Notes: a model not told the origin generated them from the letters alone. A DNA stretch of 28,022 bases from an uncultured Bacteroides sp. (GCA_947071285.1 CAMTFK010000037.1:1-28022), one strand, 5' to 3'. Shown: positions 1 to 8,977, counted from the stretch's first letter. Program-made: numbers and translations.

Positions 1-43
1 TCTGCGCATGTCTCGTGGGCTCGGAGATGTGTATAAGAGACAG
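1..43. other. Nextera i7 sequencing adapter (non-genomic)
   Basis: Bases 25-43 are the 19-base Tn5 mosaic end AGATGTGTATAAGAGACAG. Bases 10-24 are the Nextera read-2 extension GTCTCGTGGGCTCGG. Bases 2-9 (CTGCGCAT) are the reverse complement of an 8-base i7 index, ATGCGCAG. This is library adapter left on the contig, so genomic sequence starts at about base 44. It is a commercial oligonucleotide and not a natural transposon end. Confidence 0.98.
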
Positions 44-116
44 TAGTAGTACAGGCTAATGAGTAGACTTGCATTTAATCGTTGTTCACTCATTTATTAT
101 ATTTTAAGTTAAAAAC

Positions 117-148
117 TTTGTTTATAACATTTGGGCTAAATATTTTTG
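117..148 (+). promoter_or_regulatory. Bacteroides-type promoter of the pilus operon
   Basis: A TTTG at 117-120 is followed after 20 bases by TATTTTTG at 141-148, an exact match to the Bacteroides -7 box TAnnTTTG with a spacing typical of -33/-7 pairs. Transcription would start near 155-160, leaving a leader of about 40 bases before the ATG at 199. The -7 box lies inside a 14-base perfect palindrome (143-156). Confidence 0.7.
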
Positions 149-156
149 CGCAAAAA
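143..156. repeat. 14-base palindrome over the pilus promoter
   Basis: TTTTTGCGCAAAAA reads the same on both strands and covers the -7 box and the likely start-site region of the pilus operon. It could be a repressor operator. It could also be chance in AT-rich DNA. No matching inverted partner was seen nearby, so an invertible promoter is not supported. Confidence 0.5.
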
Positions 157-198
157 TCATAAAATAAGACTGGATAATACATTTCGTATATTGTATTT

Positions 199-1176
199 AT
201 GAAAAGGGCAATTGTCATATATCATTTAATACTTTTTGGGGGAATTACCCTGTCAGCAAAGGATTTAAGTGTGTATCGCGACACTTTATATACACAGATA
301 AAGTTTCAGCAAGAGTTCTCTACTATTGATACACAGTTGGGCGATAATAAGGAAAAATTGAATCAATTGATTCCCTTATTAAATAATAGAGCTTCTGACT
401 CGAATATTGTCGTGAAATCCATCTTCTCAGATTTGTCTAATGACCGTTTGCGTGCTACCTGCGAGTTAAAAACACTGCATGAAGTGCCCACTAAACTTGA
501 CACTGGTGAAGATGTCACTGTTGTTGCATCAGATAATACACCTGTGACCGAATGTCAAGATTTAAACTCGGTAGATTTAAACCCTGTCGATGTTGTTCCT
601 GCTGTGGAGGAAGGGGTAGAGGCAGAGAAAGATAAGAAGCGTGCCATTCTATTGAAAACTAATATGCTTTATGACGCTTTGGCTGTACCTAATATTGGCT
701 TGGAAGTATCTCTGAACACTGTATGGTCATTGGGCGTCAACTGGATGTATGCTTGGTGGAGTAACGATACGAAACATCATTTCATTAGAACGTATGGAGG
801 CGACGTGGAGCTACGTAGATGGATTTTACCTAATCGAAAAAGTCGTACTTTAATGTGCGGGCATCACATAGGGATTTATGGACAATTGCTGACATATGAT
901 GTTGAGTGGGGCGGAATTGGCTATTTGGGCGACCGTTGGAGCTGGGCAGTTGGCTTGTCTTACGGATATTCTTTACCAATAGGAAAGCAGTTTAATATTG
1001 ACTTCACATTTGGTGTGGGATACATGAGAGGAGATTACATGAAATACCGTCCCAAAGACGACTGCTATGTGTGGGATTCCACACATAACCGGAAATGGTT
1101 TGGACCTACAAAAGCTGAAGTGTCTTTAGTGTGGTATATGGGAGGGCGTTATACCAAGAAAGGAGGAAAGAGATGA
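199..1176 (+). CDS. DUF3575 protein of a type V pilus operon
   Basis: This 325-residue protein has a signal peptide at about residues 1-20 (basic start, then a hydrophobic stretch ending LSA) with no lipobox. A variable region runs to about residue 145. The DUF3575 domain covers about 147-320 and begins with KTNMLYDALAVPNIGLE; alternating aromatic and hydrophobic residues and many Gly/Trp/Tyr fit the outer-membrane beta-barrel predicted for the family. DUF3575 genes commonly open Bacteroidales fimbrillin operons, and here the next three genes are DUF5119 and two fimbrillin-family lipoproteins. Its job is unproven; help in outer-membrane assembly or anchoring of the pilus is inference. The stop overlaps the next start as ATGA, so translation is probably coupled. 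A promoter lies directly upstream, so this may be the first gene of the operon. Confidence 0.85.
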   Translation: MKRAIVIYHLILFGGITLSAKDLSVYRDTLYTQIKFQQEFSTIDTQLGDNKEKLNQLIPLLNNRASDSNIVVKSIFSDLSNDRLRATCELKTLHEVPTKLDTGEDVTVVASDNTPVTECQDLNSVDLNPVDVVPAVEEGVEAEKDKKRAILLKTNMLYDALAVPNIGLEVSLNTVWSLGVNWMYAWWSNDTKHHFIRTYGGDVELRRWILPNRKSRTLMCGHHIGIYGQLLTYDVEWGGIGYLGDRWSWAVGLSYGYSLPIGKQFNIDFTFGVGYMRGDYMKYRPKDDCYVWDSTHNRKWFGPTKAEVSLVWYMGGRYTKKGGKR

Positions 1177-2105
1177 TACGCGTTGTGGGAAAACTGGGGA
1201 TGGTACTTCTTCTTTCGTTGATAGTTCAATCATGTGATCATAAAGAACTTTGCTATGATCATGCGCATGTGGTGGACCTTGATGTTGTATTCGACTGGTC
1301 GGAGGCTTCTGACGCTGAACCTCGGACGATGGTGATACAGTTTTTCCGAATGGATGGAAGTTATTATGCTACACGTGAATTAGCTTCGCCTGCTGGTGGG
1401 AAAATTCGTATTGAAGCAGGCAAATATAAAATATTGTTTCATAATGGTGAAATGGAATTCGTAGGTGAGGTCGGTGATACCTACACTACTTACGAGCTCA
1501 TGACAAAACCACAATCTATTCTTGCTCCGATGGGACGGGGCGAATTAAATGCGTTGCCCCCCGAAGCAACGGCAAACCAGCCGGTACGTAACATTCCAGA
1601 TATAGTGTGGGGAGGTAAACTTGAATATTTGGACATACAGGAGGGAAAAGATAATCAGTCTGTTACATTAGTTCCTGTGGAGGTGACTACGGAGTATGTG
1701 ATAGAGGTGCTTAATGTGGAAAATATGAGTCCCGAATTAGATGTCAGTGGTGCTTTGTCCAGTATGGCTGAATGTTGGCGGATAGAGGCAAATAAGCCAT
1801 CAGGCATGTTCGTAACGATGCCGTTTGAGCTACAGCGTTGTTATGATGAAAAAAAACTTATCGCCCGGTTTGCGTCGTTTGGGCATTGTCCTGAAGGCGA
1901 AGACAAACATACATTTTTTATATACACTTCTAATCAGACATACTATGATTTTGATGTGACCGATCAGATACATGATAAGTCTTCAGGATTGAAGCATATT
2001 CACATAGTAATTGATGGTTTGAAACTTCCATCCGCTGAAGGAGGAATGTCACCGTCAATTGATGGGTGGAACGATGTAGAGGATAATGATATTGAAATGA
2101 ATTAA
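1173..2105 (+). CDS. DUF5119 lipoprotein
   Basis: This 310-residue protein resembles the DUF5119 family found in Bacteroidales fimbrillin operons. I chose the ATG at 1173 over one at 1131. It follows a strong AGGAGG at 1161-1166, makes the ATGA overlap with the DUF3575 gene, and gives a compact lipoprotein signal: basic residues, a hydrophobic core, then LIVQSC with the lipidated cysteine at residue 21. The following Asp is compatible with the inner-membrane retention rule of enterics, but Bacteroides uses a different sorting rule, so location is left open. The rest is beta-rich (VVFDWS, IRIEAGKYKILF), as in pilin-like folds. A structural or anchoring part in the pilus is inferred from context. 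No Mfa2/FimB-type anchor gene is seen in the window, so this protein could fill that place. Confidence 0.8.
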   Translation: MIRVVGKLGMVLLLSLIVQSCDHKELCYDHAHVVDLDVVFDWSEASDAEPRTMVIQFFRMDGSYYATRELASPAGGKIRIEAGKYKILFHNGEMEFVGEVGDTYTTYELMTKPQSILAPMGRGELNALPPEATANQPVRNIPDIVWGGKLEYLDIQEGKDNQSVTLVPVEVTTEYVIEVLNVENMSPELDVSGALSSMAECWRIEANKPSGMFVTMPFELQRCYDEKKLIARFASFGHCPEGEDKHTFFIYTSNQTYYDFDVTDQIHDKSSGLKHIHIVIDGLKLPSAEGGMSPSIDGWNDVEDNDIEMN

Positions 2106-2130
2106 TAAGAAGTTATAACAAGTTACTATT

Positions 2131-3339
2131 ATGAAAAAGGATGTAAAGCTTTTAGGGATGGCGGCAATGTTCTTTATGACATTTGCCTCCTGTACAAATG
2201 ATGAATTGAAAGAAAGTTATCAAGGAGAAGAAATTTCATTTACTACTCGAATAACACGTGCAGTAGAAATGAATAAAGAGAATTTGAAAGAGTTTAAAGT
2301 ATATGGCCTCGGACAGGGGAGTAATAGCTTTTTTATAAACGGGCAAACGGCAACGAAAGGTGATAATGGCATCTTTAATCTGGAACAAAGTGCATTTTGG
2401 CCTACAGGAGAACCTACAGTAAAATATTGGGCTTATGCCCCTACGGATATTACGGCCCAAGTTAATATGGCACCCGGTTCTCAAATATTTAATGATTTTA
2501 CACCGGGTGATAACATAGAGCTGCAGAAAGATCTTGTTGTTGCCTATACCACTGTTAAAATGGAGAATGCAGCTAAAGCTGTCCATTTACAATTTCATCA
2601 TGCTCTGTCACAAATTGAAATAAAGGCACACTGTCCGAGTATAGATAAACAAGTCTATATTAAAGGGGCGTGGATAGTCAATGTAAATACAAAAGGAAAA
2701 TTGCAATTTTCTACTGCTGCTGAAGCAATGAATTACATAGAATGGACTCCTAGTGCGTCTGGAAAGTATGGAGTTTCTCTAAATGCGACCCAACTTGGCA
2801 GTAAAAAAGAGACACCTACACCTTTGTTGGCAGGCAAAACAAATATGCTGTTGGTGCCACAAACGGTGAATGGGTATGATTTTAAAGCAGGATCCGGCGC
2901 ATATATCTTATTACTTTGTCGTGTGGAAACACACCATGAAGGACAAATTGGAAATGACCCGGAAGGAGGGAACAGCCAAGATGGTCCGATTTATAATGAT
3001 GGTATTAATAATAAGCATATTCATCAACTTTTCCCCATTACAAAGGAGTATAATTCAGAGGCCTATGGATATACTTGTGTAGCGGTTGATTTTGATTGGA
3101 AGTCTGGCAAGAAATATGTGTACAATCTTGATTTCTGTGGTCATACAAGTGGTGCAGGTGTTTATCCTCCTGAAAATTTACCGGAAGGATTACCCAAAGA
3201 TGATAACATAATTGAAAAACCCGAAGATAAGAATCCAGGGGACCCGGTACTTGACAATCCGATTCGCTTTACTGTGAACGTAGATGAGTGGAGCTCAGGC
3301 CATGGTGATGATGAAGAGGAGGAAGTAGAAGTAAAGTAA
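2131..3339 (+). CDS. Fimbrillin family lipoprotein (Mfa-like pilin)
   Basis: This 402-residue protein is a fimbrillin-family (Mfa-like_1) pilin precursor. The signal ends in FASC with the lipobox cysteine at residue 21. Just after comes TTRITRAVE (residues 38-46). By analogy with type V pilins, which are exported as lipoproteins and then cut after an arginine so that a donor strand can polymerise, R43 is a candidate processing site. The family motif LQFHHALSQIEIKA is near residues 152-165. Polar and proline-rich stretches follow, and the protein ends in an acidic tail (DDEEEEVEVK), which is unusual. It lies 25 bases after the DUF5119 gene and 39 before the next, so the four genes look like one transcript. 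It could be the main shaft subunit or an accessory pilin; sequence alone does not decide. Confidence 0.85.
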   Translation: MKKDVKLLGMAAMFFMTFASCTNDELKESYQGEEISFTTRITRAVEMNKENLKEFKVYGLGQGSNSFFINGQTATKGDNGIFNLEQSAFWPTGEPTVKYWAYAPTDITAQVNMAPGSQIFNDFTPGDNIELQKDLVVAYTTVKMENAAKAVHLQFHHALSQIEIKAHCPSIDKQVYIKGAWIVNVNTKGKLQFSTAAEAMNYIEWTPSASGKYGVSLNATQLGSKKETPTPLLAGKTNMLLVPQTVNGYDFKAGSGAYILLLCRVETHHEGQIGNDPEGGNSQDGPIYNDGINNKHIHQLFPITKEYNSEAYGYTCVAVDFDWKSGKKYVYNLDFCGHTSGAGVYPPENLPEGLPKDDNIIEKPEDKNPGDPVLDNPIRFTVNVDEWSSGHGDDEEEEVEVK

Positions 3340-3378
3340 CTCAACTAGTCAATTGTTATAGAAATACCAACCGTGGCT

Positions 3379-6300
3379 ATGCGACATTCTTGTATGTTCC
3401 ATCTTGTATTTGACATTGCAACTCGTATGTTGATATTCTGCGTTGCGGCTTGTGTGGTTTCATCATGTACTGATGACACCTTTGACAAGTACCAACAAGG
3501 GAAGCTATTATCATTTACGGTAAATGTACCGGAAAACTGGACTAATGGTTCGGTACGTGCGGCGGCAGATATAAGCATTAATAAGTTGTCAGAATCCGGT
3601 GGTTTGCAACCACTTTATCTTGTTACTGAAATCTCGGAAGTTGCTGTAGATAAAGCGGCCTCCGATGTCGTTACTCGTGGCATGCCTGTAGAGTCTGTTT
3701 CTGATTTTTATAAAAGTTTTGGTCTTTCAGCTATTTGTTATACGGGTGAATGGCCTGCGGAGGTCGAAGAAAATCAATGGACTACAAACTTTGCCCATAA
3801 CTTGAAAGTAAGTAATATAGGCGGTAATTGGGCATCCGAGAAAAAGCTTGATTGGACAGGTTCGGGTAATATTAAGTTTTTTGCTTATTCTCCGCATGCT
3901 GATACGGAAGAATTCAAAGGAAGCATTATTCATTCCGGACCTTCTGAAAAGGGAGCTCCTGTGCTTACCTACACCGTGCCTGAAGATATTATCCGTCAAC
4001 CTGATCTTATGACTGCGACAACGAGTTGTAAAGGCAACCAAGGAGGGGATGTAGCACTTACGTTTAGCCATGTACTGACTGCTATTACCATAAAGACTGG
4101 TAAAGATATGCTTGCCGGAGAAATTACTAAGGTATCTCTTTCCGGTGTTTATGGTAAAGGGGTTTATTCCTTTGAGACTGGGGGATGGACTATAGCAAAA
4201 GATGAAAAAACAACAGGTTTTTCCATAACAAAAAAGGTGGAATTACCAGGCGAGGAAAAGCGCAATGATATTTATACCCCGTCAGGAACTTCGGTTGTGG
4301 ATGGAGAACTCACCTTTATGATGATTCCCCAAACTCTCCCCAAAGAGGCTAAGCTAATTATTCATTTCACTGATTCTCTGACCATGAAATCACGTACCCT
4401 GACTGCCTCTCTTGGAGACAAAATATGGCCAAAGGGAAAGAAAGTCATTTACTCCATTTCTTCTACAGGAATAGTAATGACACCAGTTATCGATTTAAAA
4501 ATTAATCGGGATAGCGTTTGGGTGAATGGAAAAGAGCCGGAAAAAGCACAACAAAACGCATACCTTCCAGTTAGCGGCTATCTGCATGATGTGGAGATAG
4601 CTGCTTCGATGCAGGTGACGCAAGAGGGTGCGGATACGGAAACACTCGAGCTTCCTTACAAAATCCAATACAAGATAGAGGGGGGAGGCTGGATGGATAA
4701 AGCGGACTCCTGGATACCCGAAAATGCTTCAAAAGCAACTTCTGTTTCGCCGGGTAGTTTTATAAAAGGAGCGATTCGTTTACCGGCGCAAAAAGTTTTC
4801 GATGATTTGCGGGCAAAGCTCAATACGAATGAAACGAATGGTTCCAAAACGGATTATTATGACTTGGTTGCGAATAATCCTCTGGAACAAGAAAGTGCCA
4901 ACTGTTATATAGTGGATAAGCCTGGTTACTATAAATTTCCGGCTTACTATGGTAATACTTATCCAAATAGAGGAACTGAGGAGGCTTATAAATATAAGGG
5001 AAGCGTTCCGGATAAGTCTTTGGAAGAATACCTGCTTATGGATTTTGTAGGACATGATGATAACCCGATTCCTTCACCGCAAATTCCGAATATTCATGAT
5101 GCGGTACTTGTGTGGCAAGATAGCCCGGACCTTGTGACTGACATCGAATATAATAAAACAGATGGTTGGATCAATTTTTGTGTACCGGAATCGGCGTTCA
5201 ACCAAGGTAATGCTGTGATTGCTGTACGTAATGTTCAGGGAGATATTTTGTGGAGCTGGCATATATGGGCGACATATTATGGTTCTATGGAATTGCAAAT
5301 TTCGGAGGCTGTAAATGAGCATGGGAAGCATTTTAATTTTCTACCTTGTAATCTGGGTTATTGCGATCCGCATGGAAGTGATAGCGAAAGAAAAACTTAC
5401 ATACGCTTTGTGGCTACTATGCCCGATGCTACAGAACGGGTAGTAACTAAATTCAATAATTTGGAAGGAGCTCCTACCCCGGATGCAGAGGGCGTTTTTA
5501 CGTTTATTCAGCCGGAAATAATCGAATCCATAGCCGGAGATAATCCCTACTATCAGTGGGGACGCAAAGACCCGATGCTGCCGGGGGTATACAATGCAAC
5601 TATTCGAGCTAATGAACCCATAGGTAGTGATCATGATGCTCTTCTTCCTGTCACTAAGTATAAAGAAGAATTAGATATGGAGAATAAAGTATTTTATTCT
5701 ACTGAGGCATATAGGTTTACTGCATCAGAAAGTGGTCGGTCTATTGGTGAAAGTATCCGGACACCTCATCATTTCTTTATGCATAAACGACCGAAAGATG
5801 ATAAACCAGAAGAGGATAATTATCTGCGACGTCATTGGCATAACGGTGAAAGTAGACCGGGCCGCGTGACTTCTTATAAAAAGAAAACCATTATGAATTT
5901 CTGGAATTCACAGTTGGATAAGAATGGTATAGAAGCCCAAGCAGGAGAACCTAATAATAGATATGTTTTCAAAACAATATATGATCCTTCTCCAGCAGGA
6001 TATAAAGTGCCACCTCCTGCGGCATTTTCCAAGTTCACTGATAAATTAGGAAAACATGATACGATAGGATCAGCAGAAAAAGGAGGATACACAGTTGAAT
6101 CTAAGTCTGGTGGAGGAGGTATAACAATAGGCTGGGATGTAACAGATAAGGGAGGACACAAATTCTTCTTCCCTGCTACCGGATTGCGAGATATGGGTAT
6201 AGAACATCGTGAGGTAAGCTATGGTACATGGCCTGCCTATTCTAAGTTGACATTTATTGCAAGCTCTGGATTTAAAAAATCTGAAAAAACTGATACATCT

Positions 6301-6426
6301 TCAAGTTGCCTGTTGTTCTCTCTTGATAATAGAGATGCTTTTATACAAAATCCTATTGGTGCTATTTATGGTACTAATAATGCTTATGGTTTTACATTAC
6401 GCCCTATTCAAGATAAACAAAAGTAG
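3379..6426 (+). CDS. Large fimbrillin family lipoprotein, probable tip or accessory subunit
   Basis: About 1,015 residues, much longer than an ordinary fimbrillin. Starts are possible at GTG 3373 or ATG 3379. I prefer the ATG, which gives a basic n-region, a hydrophobic core and the lipobox VVSSC with Cys30. The N-terminal third looks like a second Mfa-like domain, with the family motif LTFSHVLTAITIK near residue 225. The C-terminal part is different: it contains YYQWGRKDPM and DPSPAGYKVP (about residues 720 and 865), a pattern common in large surface lipoproteins of Bacteroidales. Two-domain proteins at the end of fimbrillin operons are often tip or adhesin subunits, and that is my inference here. 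The gene is AT-rich like its neighbours and ends 194 bases before the convergent rnr gene. The ligand, if it is an adhesin, is unknown. Confidence 0.8.
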   Translation: MRHSCMFHLVFDIATRMLIFCVAACVVSSCTDDTFDKYQQGKLLSFTVNVPENWTNGSVRAAADISINKLSESGGLQPLYLVTEISEVAVDKAASDVVTRGMPVESVSDFYKSFGLSAICYTGEWPAEVEENQWTTNFAHNLKVSNIGGNWASEKKLDWTGSGNIKFFAYSPHADTEEFKGSIIHSGPSEKGAPVLTYTVPEDIIRQPDLMTATTSCKGNQGGDVALTFSHVLTAITIKTGKDMLAGEITKVSLSGVYGKGVYSFETGGWTIAKDEKTTGFSITKKVELPGEEKRNDIYTPSGTSVVDGELTFMMIPQTLPKEAKLIIHFTDSLTMKSRTLTASLGDKIWPKGKKVIYSISSTGIVMTPVIDLKINRDSVWVNGKEPEKAQQNAYLPVSGYLHDVEIAASMQVTQEGADTETLELPYKIQYKIEGGGWMDKADSWIPENASKATSVSPGSFIKGAIRLPAQKVFDDLRAKLNTNETNGSKTDYYDLVANNPLEQESANCYIVDKPGYYKFPAYYGNTYPNRGTEEAYKYKGSVPDKSLEEYLLMDFVGHDDNPIPSPQIPNIHDAVLVWQDSPDLVTDIEYNKTDGWINFCVPESAFNQGNAVIAVRNVQGDILWSWHIWATYYGSMELQISEAVNEHGKHFNFLPCNLGYCDPHGSDSERKTYIRFVATMPDATERVVTKFNNLEGAPTPDAEGVFTFIQPEIIESIAGDNPYYQWGRKDPMLPGVYNATIRANEPIGSDHDALLPVTKYKEELDMENKVFYSTEAYRFTASESGRSIGESIRTPHHFFMHKRPKDDKPEEDNYLRRHWHNGESRPGRVTSYKKKTIMNFWNSQLDKNGIEAQAGEPNNRYVFKTIYDPSPAGYKVPPPAAFSKFTDKLGKHDTIGSAEKGGYTVESKSGGGGITIGWDVTDKGGHKFFFPATGLRDMGIEHREVSYGTWPAYSKLTFIASSGFKKSEKTDTSSSCLLFSLDNRDAFIQNPIGAIYGTNNAYGFTLRPIQDKQK

Positions 6427-6588
6427 AAGAAAACAGGTGTATAGCTTAAAGAAGAGGTATTCTGATATATCTGTGTCAGCAAAATCAGAATATCATTTAG
6501 GATATTGGTGAGAAAAAGGGATGTATTATTTCCTGAAGTGCCCAAATGGTTAAACGTGAAAATATAACATTGTGAATTCTTTAAATGG

Positions 6589-6617
6589 AATGAGCCCGAT
6601 ATAATACCGGGCTCATT
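6589..6617. terminator. Probable bidirectional terminator between pilus operon and rnr
   Basis: AATGAGCCCG at 6589-6598 pairs perfectly with CGGGCTCATT at 6608-6617 around a 9-base loop. The stem is GC-rich in AT-rich surroundings and lies between two convergent genes. T-rich bases follow on the plus strand (TTTCATT), and the minus strand continues into CCATTTAAAG. It begins 162 bases after the pilus operon and ends 3 bases before the rnr stop codon. Confidence 0.75.
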
Positions 6618-6620
6618 TCA

Positions 6621-8765
6621 TTAATCTACCAGTGCAAAGTCCAACTGCTTCTTTTCCAGGTTGGCACGTGCCACTTTAATCGTAATTGCATCTCCCAGAC
6701 TATACGTGCGGTGCTTGCGACGTCCGCGCAGACAGTAGTTCTTTTCATCAAACTCGTAGTAATCATCATCGAGGTCACGGATAGGTATCATGCCTTCGCA
6801 CTTGTTCTCGTTCAGTTCAACATACAGTCCCCACTCCGTTACGCCGGAGATGACACCGTCGAACACTTGTCCCAGGCGCTCCGTCATAAACTCCACCTGT
6901 TTGTATTTGATGGAAGCACGTTCGGCATTGGCTGCAATCTGTTCCATGTTGCTGGAATGGTCGCAGAGGTCCTCATATTTCTTTTCAGAAACACTGCGTC
7001 CGCCATCCAGATATTTGGTCAGCAAGCGGTGCACCATCATGTCCGGAAAACGGCGGATGGGCGAGGTGAAGTGCGTATAGTAATCGAATGCCAGTCCGTA
7101 GTGACCGATGTTGTGCGTGGAGTAGCGCGCTTTCTGCATGGCACGGATGGATACGGTTTCGATAAGATTCTCTTCCTTCTTTCCCTGAATATCATCCAGC
7201 AGGTGGTTGATGGACTTGGAAATGTCCGTTTTGCTTCCACCGGTGCGCAGCTTATAGCCGAAGCGGGCGATGAATTGCGCCAGATTATCCAGTTTCTCCG
7301 GGTCGGGCAGGTCGTGGATACGGTAAGGGAATACTTTGGGCTTCTTATTCTTGGGCACACGGCCTATCTTCTCGGCTACGGTGCGGTTGGCAAGGAGCAT
7401 GAACTCTTCTACCAGCTTGTTGGCATCCTTGGATTCCTTGAAGTAAACACTGATGGGCTTCCCCTTATCGTCTATCTCGAATTTCACCTCGTAGCGGTCA
7501 AAGTTGATGGCTCCCGCTACGAAGCGTTTCTGCCTCAGCGCCTTGGCAATGGTGTCCAGCATGAGGACTTCTTCTTTGAAGTCACCCTCTTTCGTCTCGA
7601 TAATCTGCTGCGCTTCTTCATAGGTGAAGCGGCGGTCGGACTTGATGACGGTGTGAACGACACGTGCATTCTTCACGTCGCCCTTCTCGTTGATATCGAA
7701 GATGACGGAGTATGCCAGCTTCTCTTCGTTGGGACGCAGGGAGCAGATGAAGTTACAGAGGCGTTCGGGCAGCATCGGGATGGTGCGGTCCACCAGATAG
7801 ACGGACGTGGCGCGCTTCTCGGCTTCCTTGTCGATAATGCTGCCTTCGGTGACGTAGTGGCTGACGTCTGCTATGTGTACACCCACTTCCCACAAACCTT
7901 CTTTCAGTTTGCGGATGGAGAGGGCGTCGTCAAAGTCCTTGGCATCCTTCGGGTCGATGGTGAAGGTGGTCACGCCCCGGAAGTCCTCGCGCTTGGCAAT
8001 CTCTTCATCGGAGATTTCAGCAGGAATCTTGTCCGCAGCTTTCTCTACGGAAGCGGGGTAGACGTAGGGCAGGCCGAACTCGGCAAGGATGGCATGCATC
8101 TCGGTGGTGTTGTCGCCCGCTTTGCCGAGGATGTCGATGACTTGTCCGATGGGGTTCTTAGCCTTGTCGGGCCACTCCACTACTTTCACGATGGCTTTGT
8201 CGCCTGTCTTTCCACCTTTCAGCTTCTCTTTGGGGATGAAGATATCGTTGGCGAGTGTGCGGTTCTCCGTCACCAGGAAGGCGTAGGAGTTGGCAACTTC
8301 CAGTGTGCCTACAAAGGTGTCGTTGGCGCGTTCCAGTACTTCGATGACTTCGCCTTCAGCTTCGCGCCCGCGGCGTTTGGCATAGAAGGAGATGCGCACT
8401 TTATCGTTGTTCATGGCGTGTGCCGAGTTGCGTTCGGCAACGAATATCGGGTCACCGCCACCTTCGGGGATGAAGGAGTTCTTTCCGTTGCTTTTGCGCT
8501 GGAAGGTGCCCACCATCTCCACACCGTGGTTATTCAGTTTATACTTGCTTTTGTCCACTTCGGTGATGTAGTCATCCAGTGACAGGTCGCTCAGGATGTC
8601 CTTGCACAGCATCTTCAGGGGATGCGTGGTGAGGTGAAGTTGTTCGAATATGTATTTCAGGGACAGTACTTCGTCGGGTTTTGAATGGAAAAAATCCATG
8701 AGTGCGCTCACAAGCTCTTTCTTTTTCATGCGCTTGCCGGCTTTCTTTTCTTTGTTCTTGCTCAT
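6621..8765 (-). CDS. rnr: Ribonuclease R (RNB family 3'-5' exoribonuclease)
   Basis: This 714-residue protein degrades structured RNA processively from the 3' end in the cytoplasm and takes part in RNA quality control. An N-terminal winged-helix region (about 15-85) starts with a Lys-rich stretch. Cold-shock-like domains follow (about 85-230). The RNB catalytic domain is at about 255-590, with the metal-binding motif DPKDAKDFDD giving D271, D277, D279 and D280. Further on come HIADVSHYV and the strongly conserved DRTIPMLPERLCNFICSL. The C-terminal S1 domain (about 630-714) starts near GQVFDGVISGVTEWGLYVEL. Length and domain order are those of bacterial RNase R. The gene stands alone, convergent to the pilus operon and divergent from the CDF transporter. 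GC-rich wobble bases, unlike the pilus genes, fit a stable housekeeping gene. Confidence 0.96.
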   Translation of the reverse strand: MSKNKEKKAGKRMKKKELVSALMDFFHSKPDEVLSLKYIFEQLHLTTHPLKMLCKDILSDLSLDDYITEVDKSKYKLNNHGVEMVGTFQRKSNGKNSFIPEGGGDPIFVAERNSAHAMNNDKVRISFYAKRRGREAEGEVIEVLERANDTFVGTLEVANSYAFLVTENRTLANDIFIPKEKLKGGKTGDKAIVKVVEWPDKAKNPIGQVIDILGKAGDNTTEMHAILAEFGLPYVYPASVEKAADKIPAEISDEEIAKREDFRGVTTFTIDPKDAKDFDDALSIRKLKEGLWEVGVHIADVSHYVTEGSIIDKEAEKRATSVYLVDRTIPMLPERLCNFICSLRPNEEKLAYSVIFDINEKGDVKNARVVHTVIKSDRRFTYEEAQQIIETKEGDFKEEVLMLDTIAKALRQKRFVAGAINFDRYEVKFEIDDKGKPISVYFKESKDANKLVEEFMLLANRTVAEKIGRVPKNKKPKVFPYRIHDLPDPEKLDNLAQFIARFGYKLRTGGSKTDISKSINHLLDDIQGKKEENLIETVSIRAMQKARYSTHNIGHYGLAFDYYTHFTSPIRRFPDMMVHRLLTKYLDGGRSVSEKKYEDLCDHSSNMEQIAANAERASIKYKQVEFMTERLGQVFDGVISGVTEWGLYVELNENKCEGMIPIRDLDDDYYEFDEKNYCLRGRRKHRTYSLGDAITIKVARANLEKKQLDFALVD

Positions 8766-8865
8766 ATCTAATAAGTTTAATGGTATTCTTGCTCAAACTG
8801 TTGCTGATAGCTTCATATTGTCTTGTTATTCTATCGCGTAGAACTTACAGTTTGCTCAACGCCTA

Positions 8866-8873
8866 CAAAGTAA
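8866..8873 (-). promoter_or_regulatory. Possible -7 box for rnr
   Basis: On the minus strand this reads TTACTTTG, one mismatch from TAnnTTTG, about 100 bases ahead of the rnr start. No clear -33 element stands at the right distance, so this is a weak call. Confidence 0.3.
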
Positions 8874-8969
8874 ACAAATTATTGTTATCTCCAGTTCAAT
8901 CTACCCCTAAAATCTTCTTCCCTGACAGAAAATAACCGGTAAATTGCAGAAGCAAACGGATTTATGTAC

Positions 8970-8977
8970 TATATTTG
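8970..8977 (+). promoter_or_regulatory. -7 promoter box for the CDF transporter gene
   Basis: TATATTTG is an exact match to TAnnTTTG. Transcription would start around 8984, giving a leader of under 20 bases before the ATG at 9001. The best -33 candidate (TTG at 8944-8946) is 23 bases upstream, slightly far. Confidence 0.6.

Noticed and set aside
1..43. Natural Tn5/IS50 transposon end
   Set aside because: The mosaic end is joined to Illumina adapter and an 8-base index, and occurs at both contig ends.
117..198. Phase-variable invertible promoter for the pilus operon
   Set aside because: Only a single central palindrome was found; there is no pair of separated inverted repeats and no recombinase gene in the window. 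Upstream sequence is cut off, so it cannot be fully excluded.
1131..1172. Upstream ATG extension of the DUF5119 gene
   Set aside because: The extra 14 residues would put a charged tail before the lipoprotein signal; the ATG at 1173 has a strong AGGAGG and the ATGA overlap.
6711..8582. A 623-codon open frame on the plus strand antisense to rnr
   Set aside because: It is the mirror of the GC-biased rnr codons, has a low-complexity Val/Phe/Gly/Asp-rich translation and no recognisable domain, while rnr on the other strand has every expected motif.
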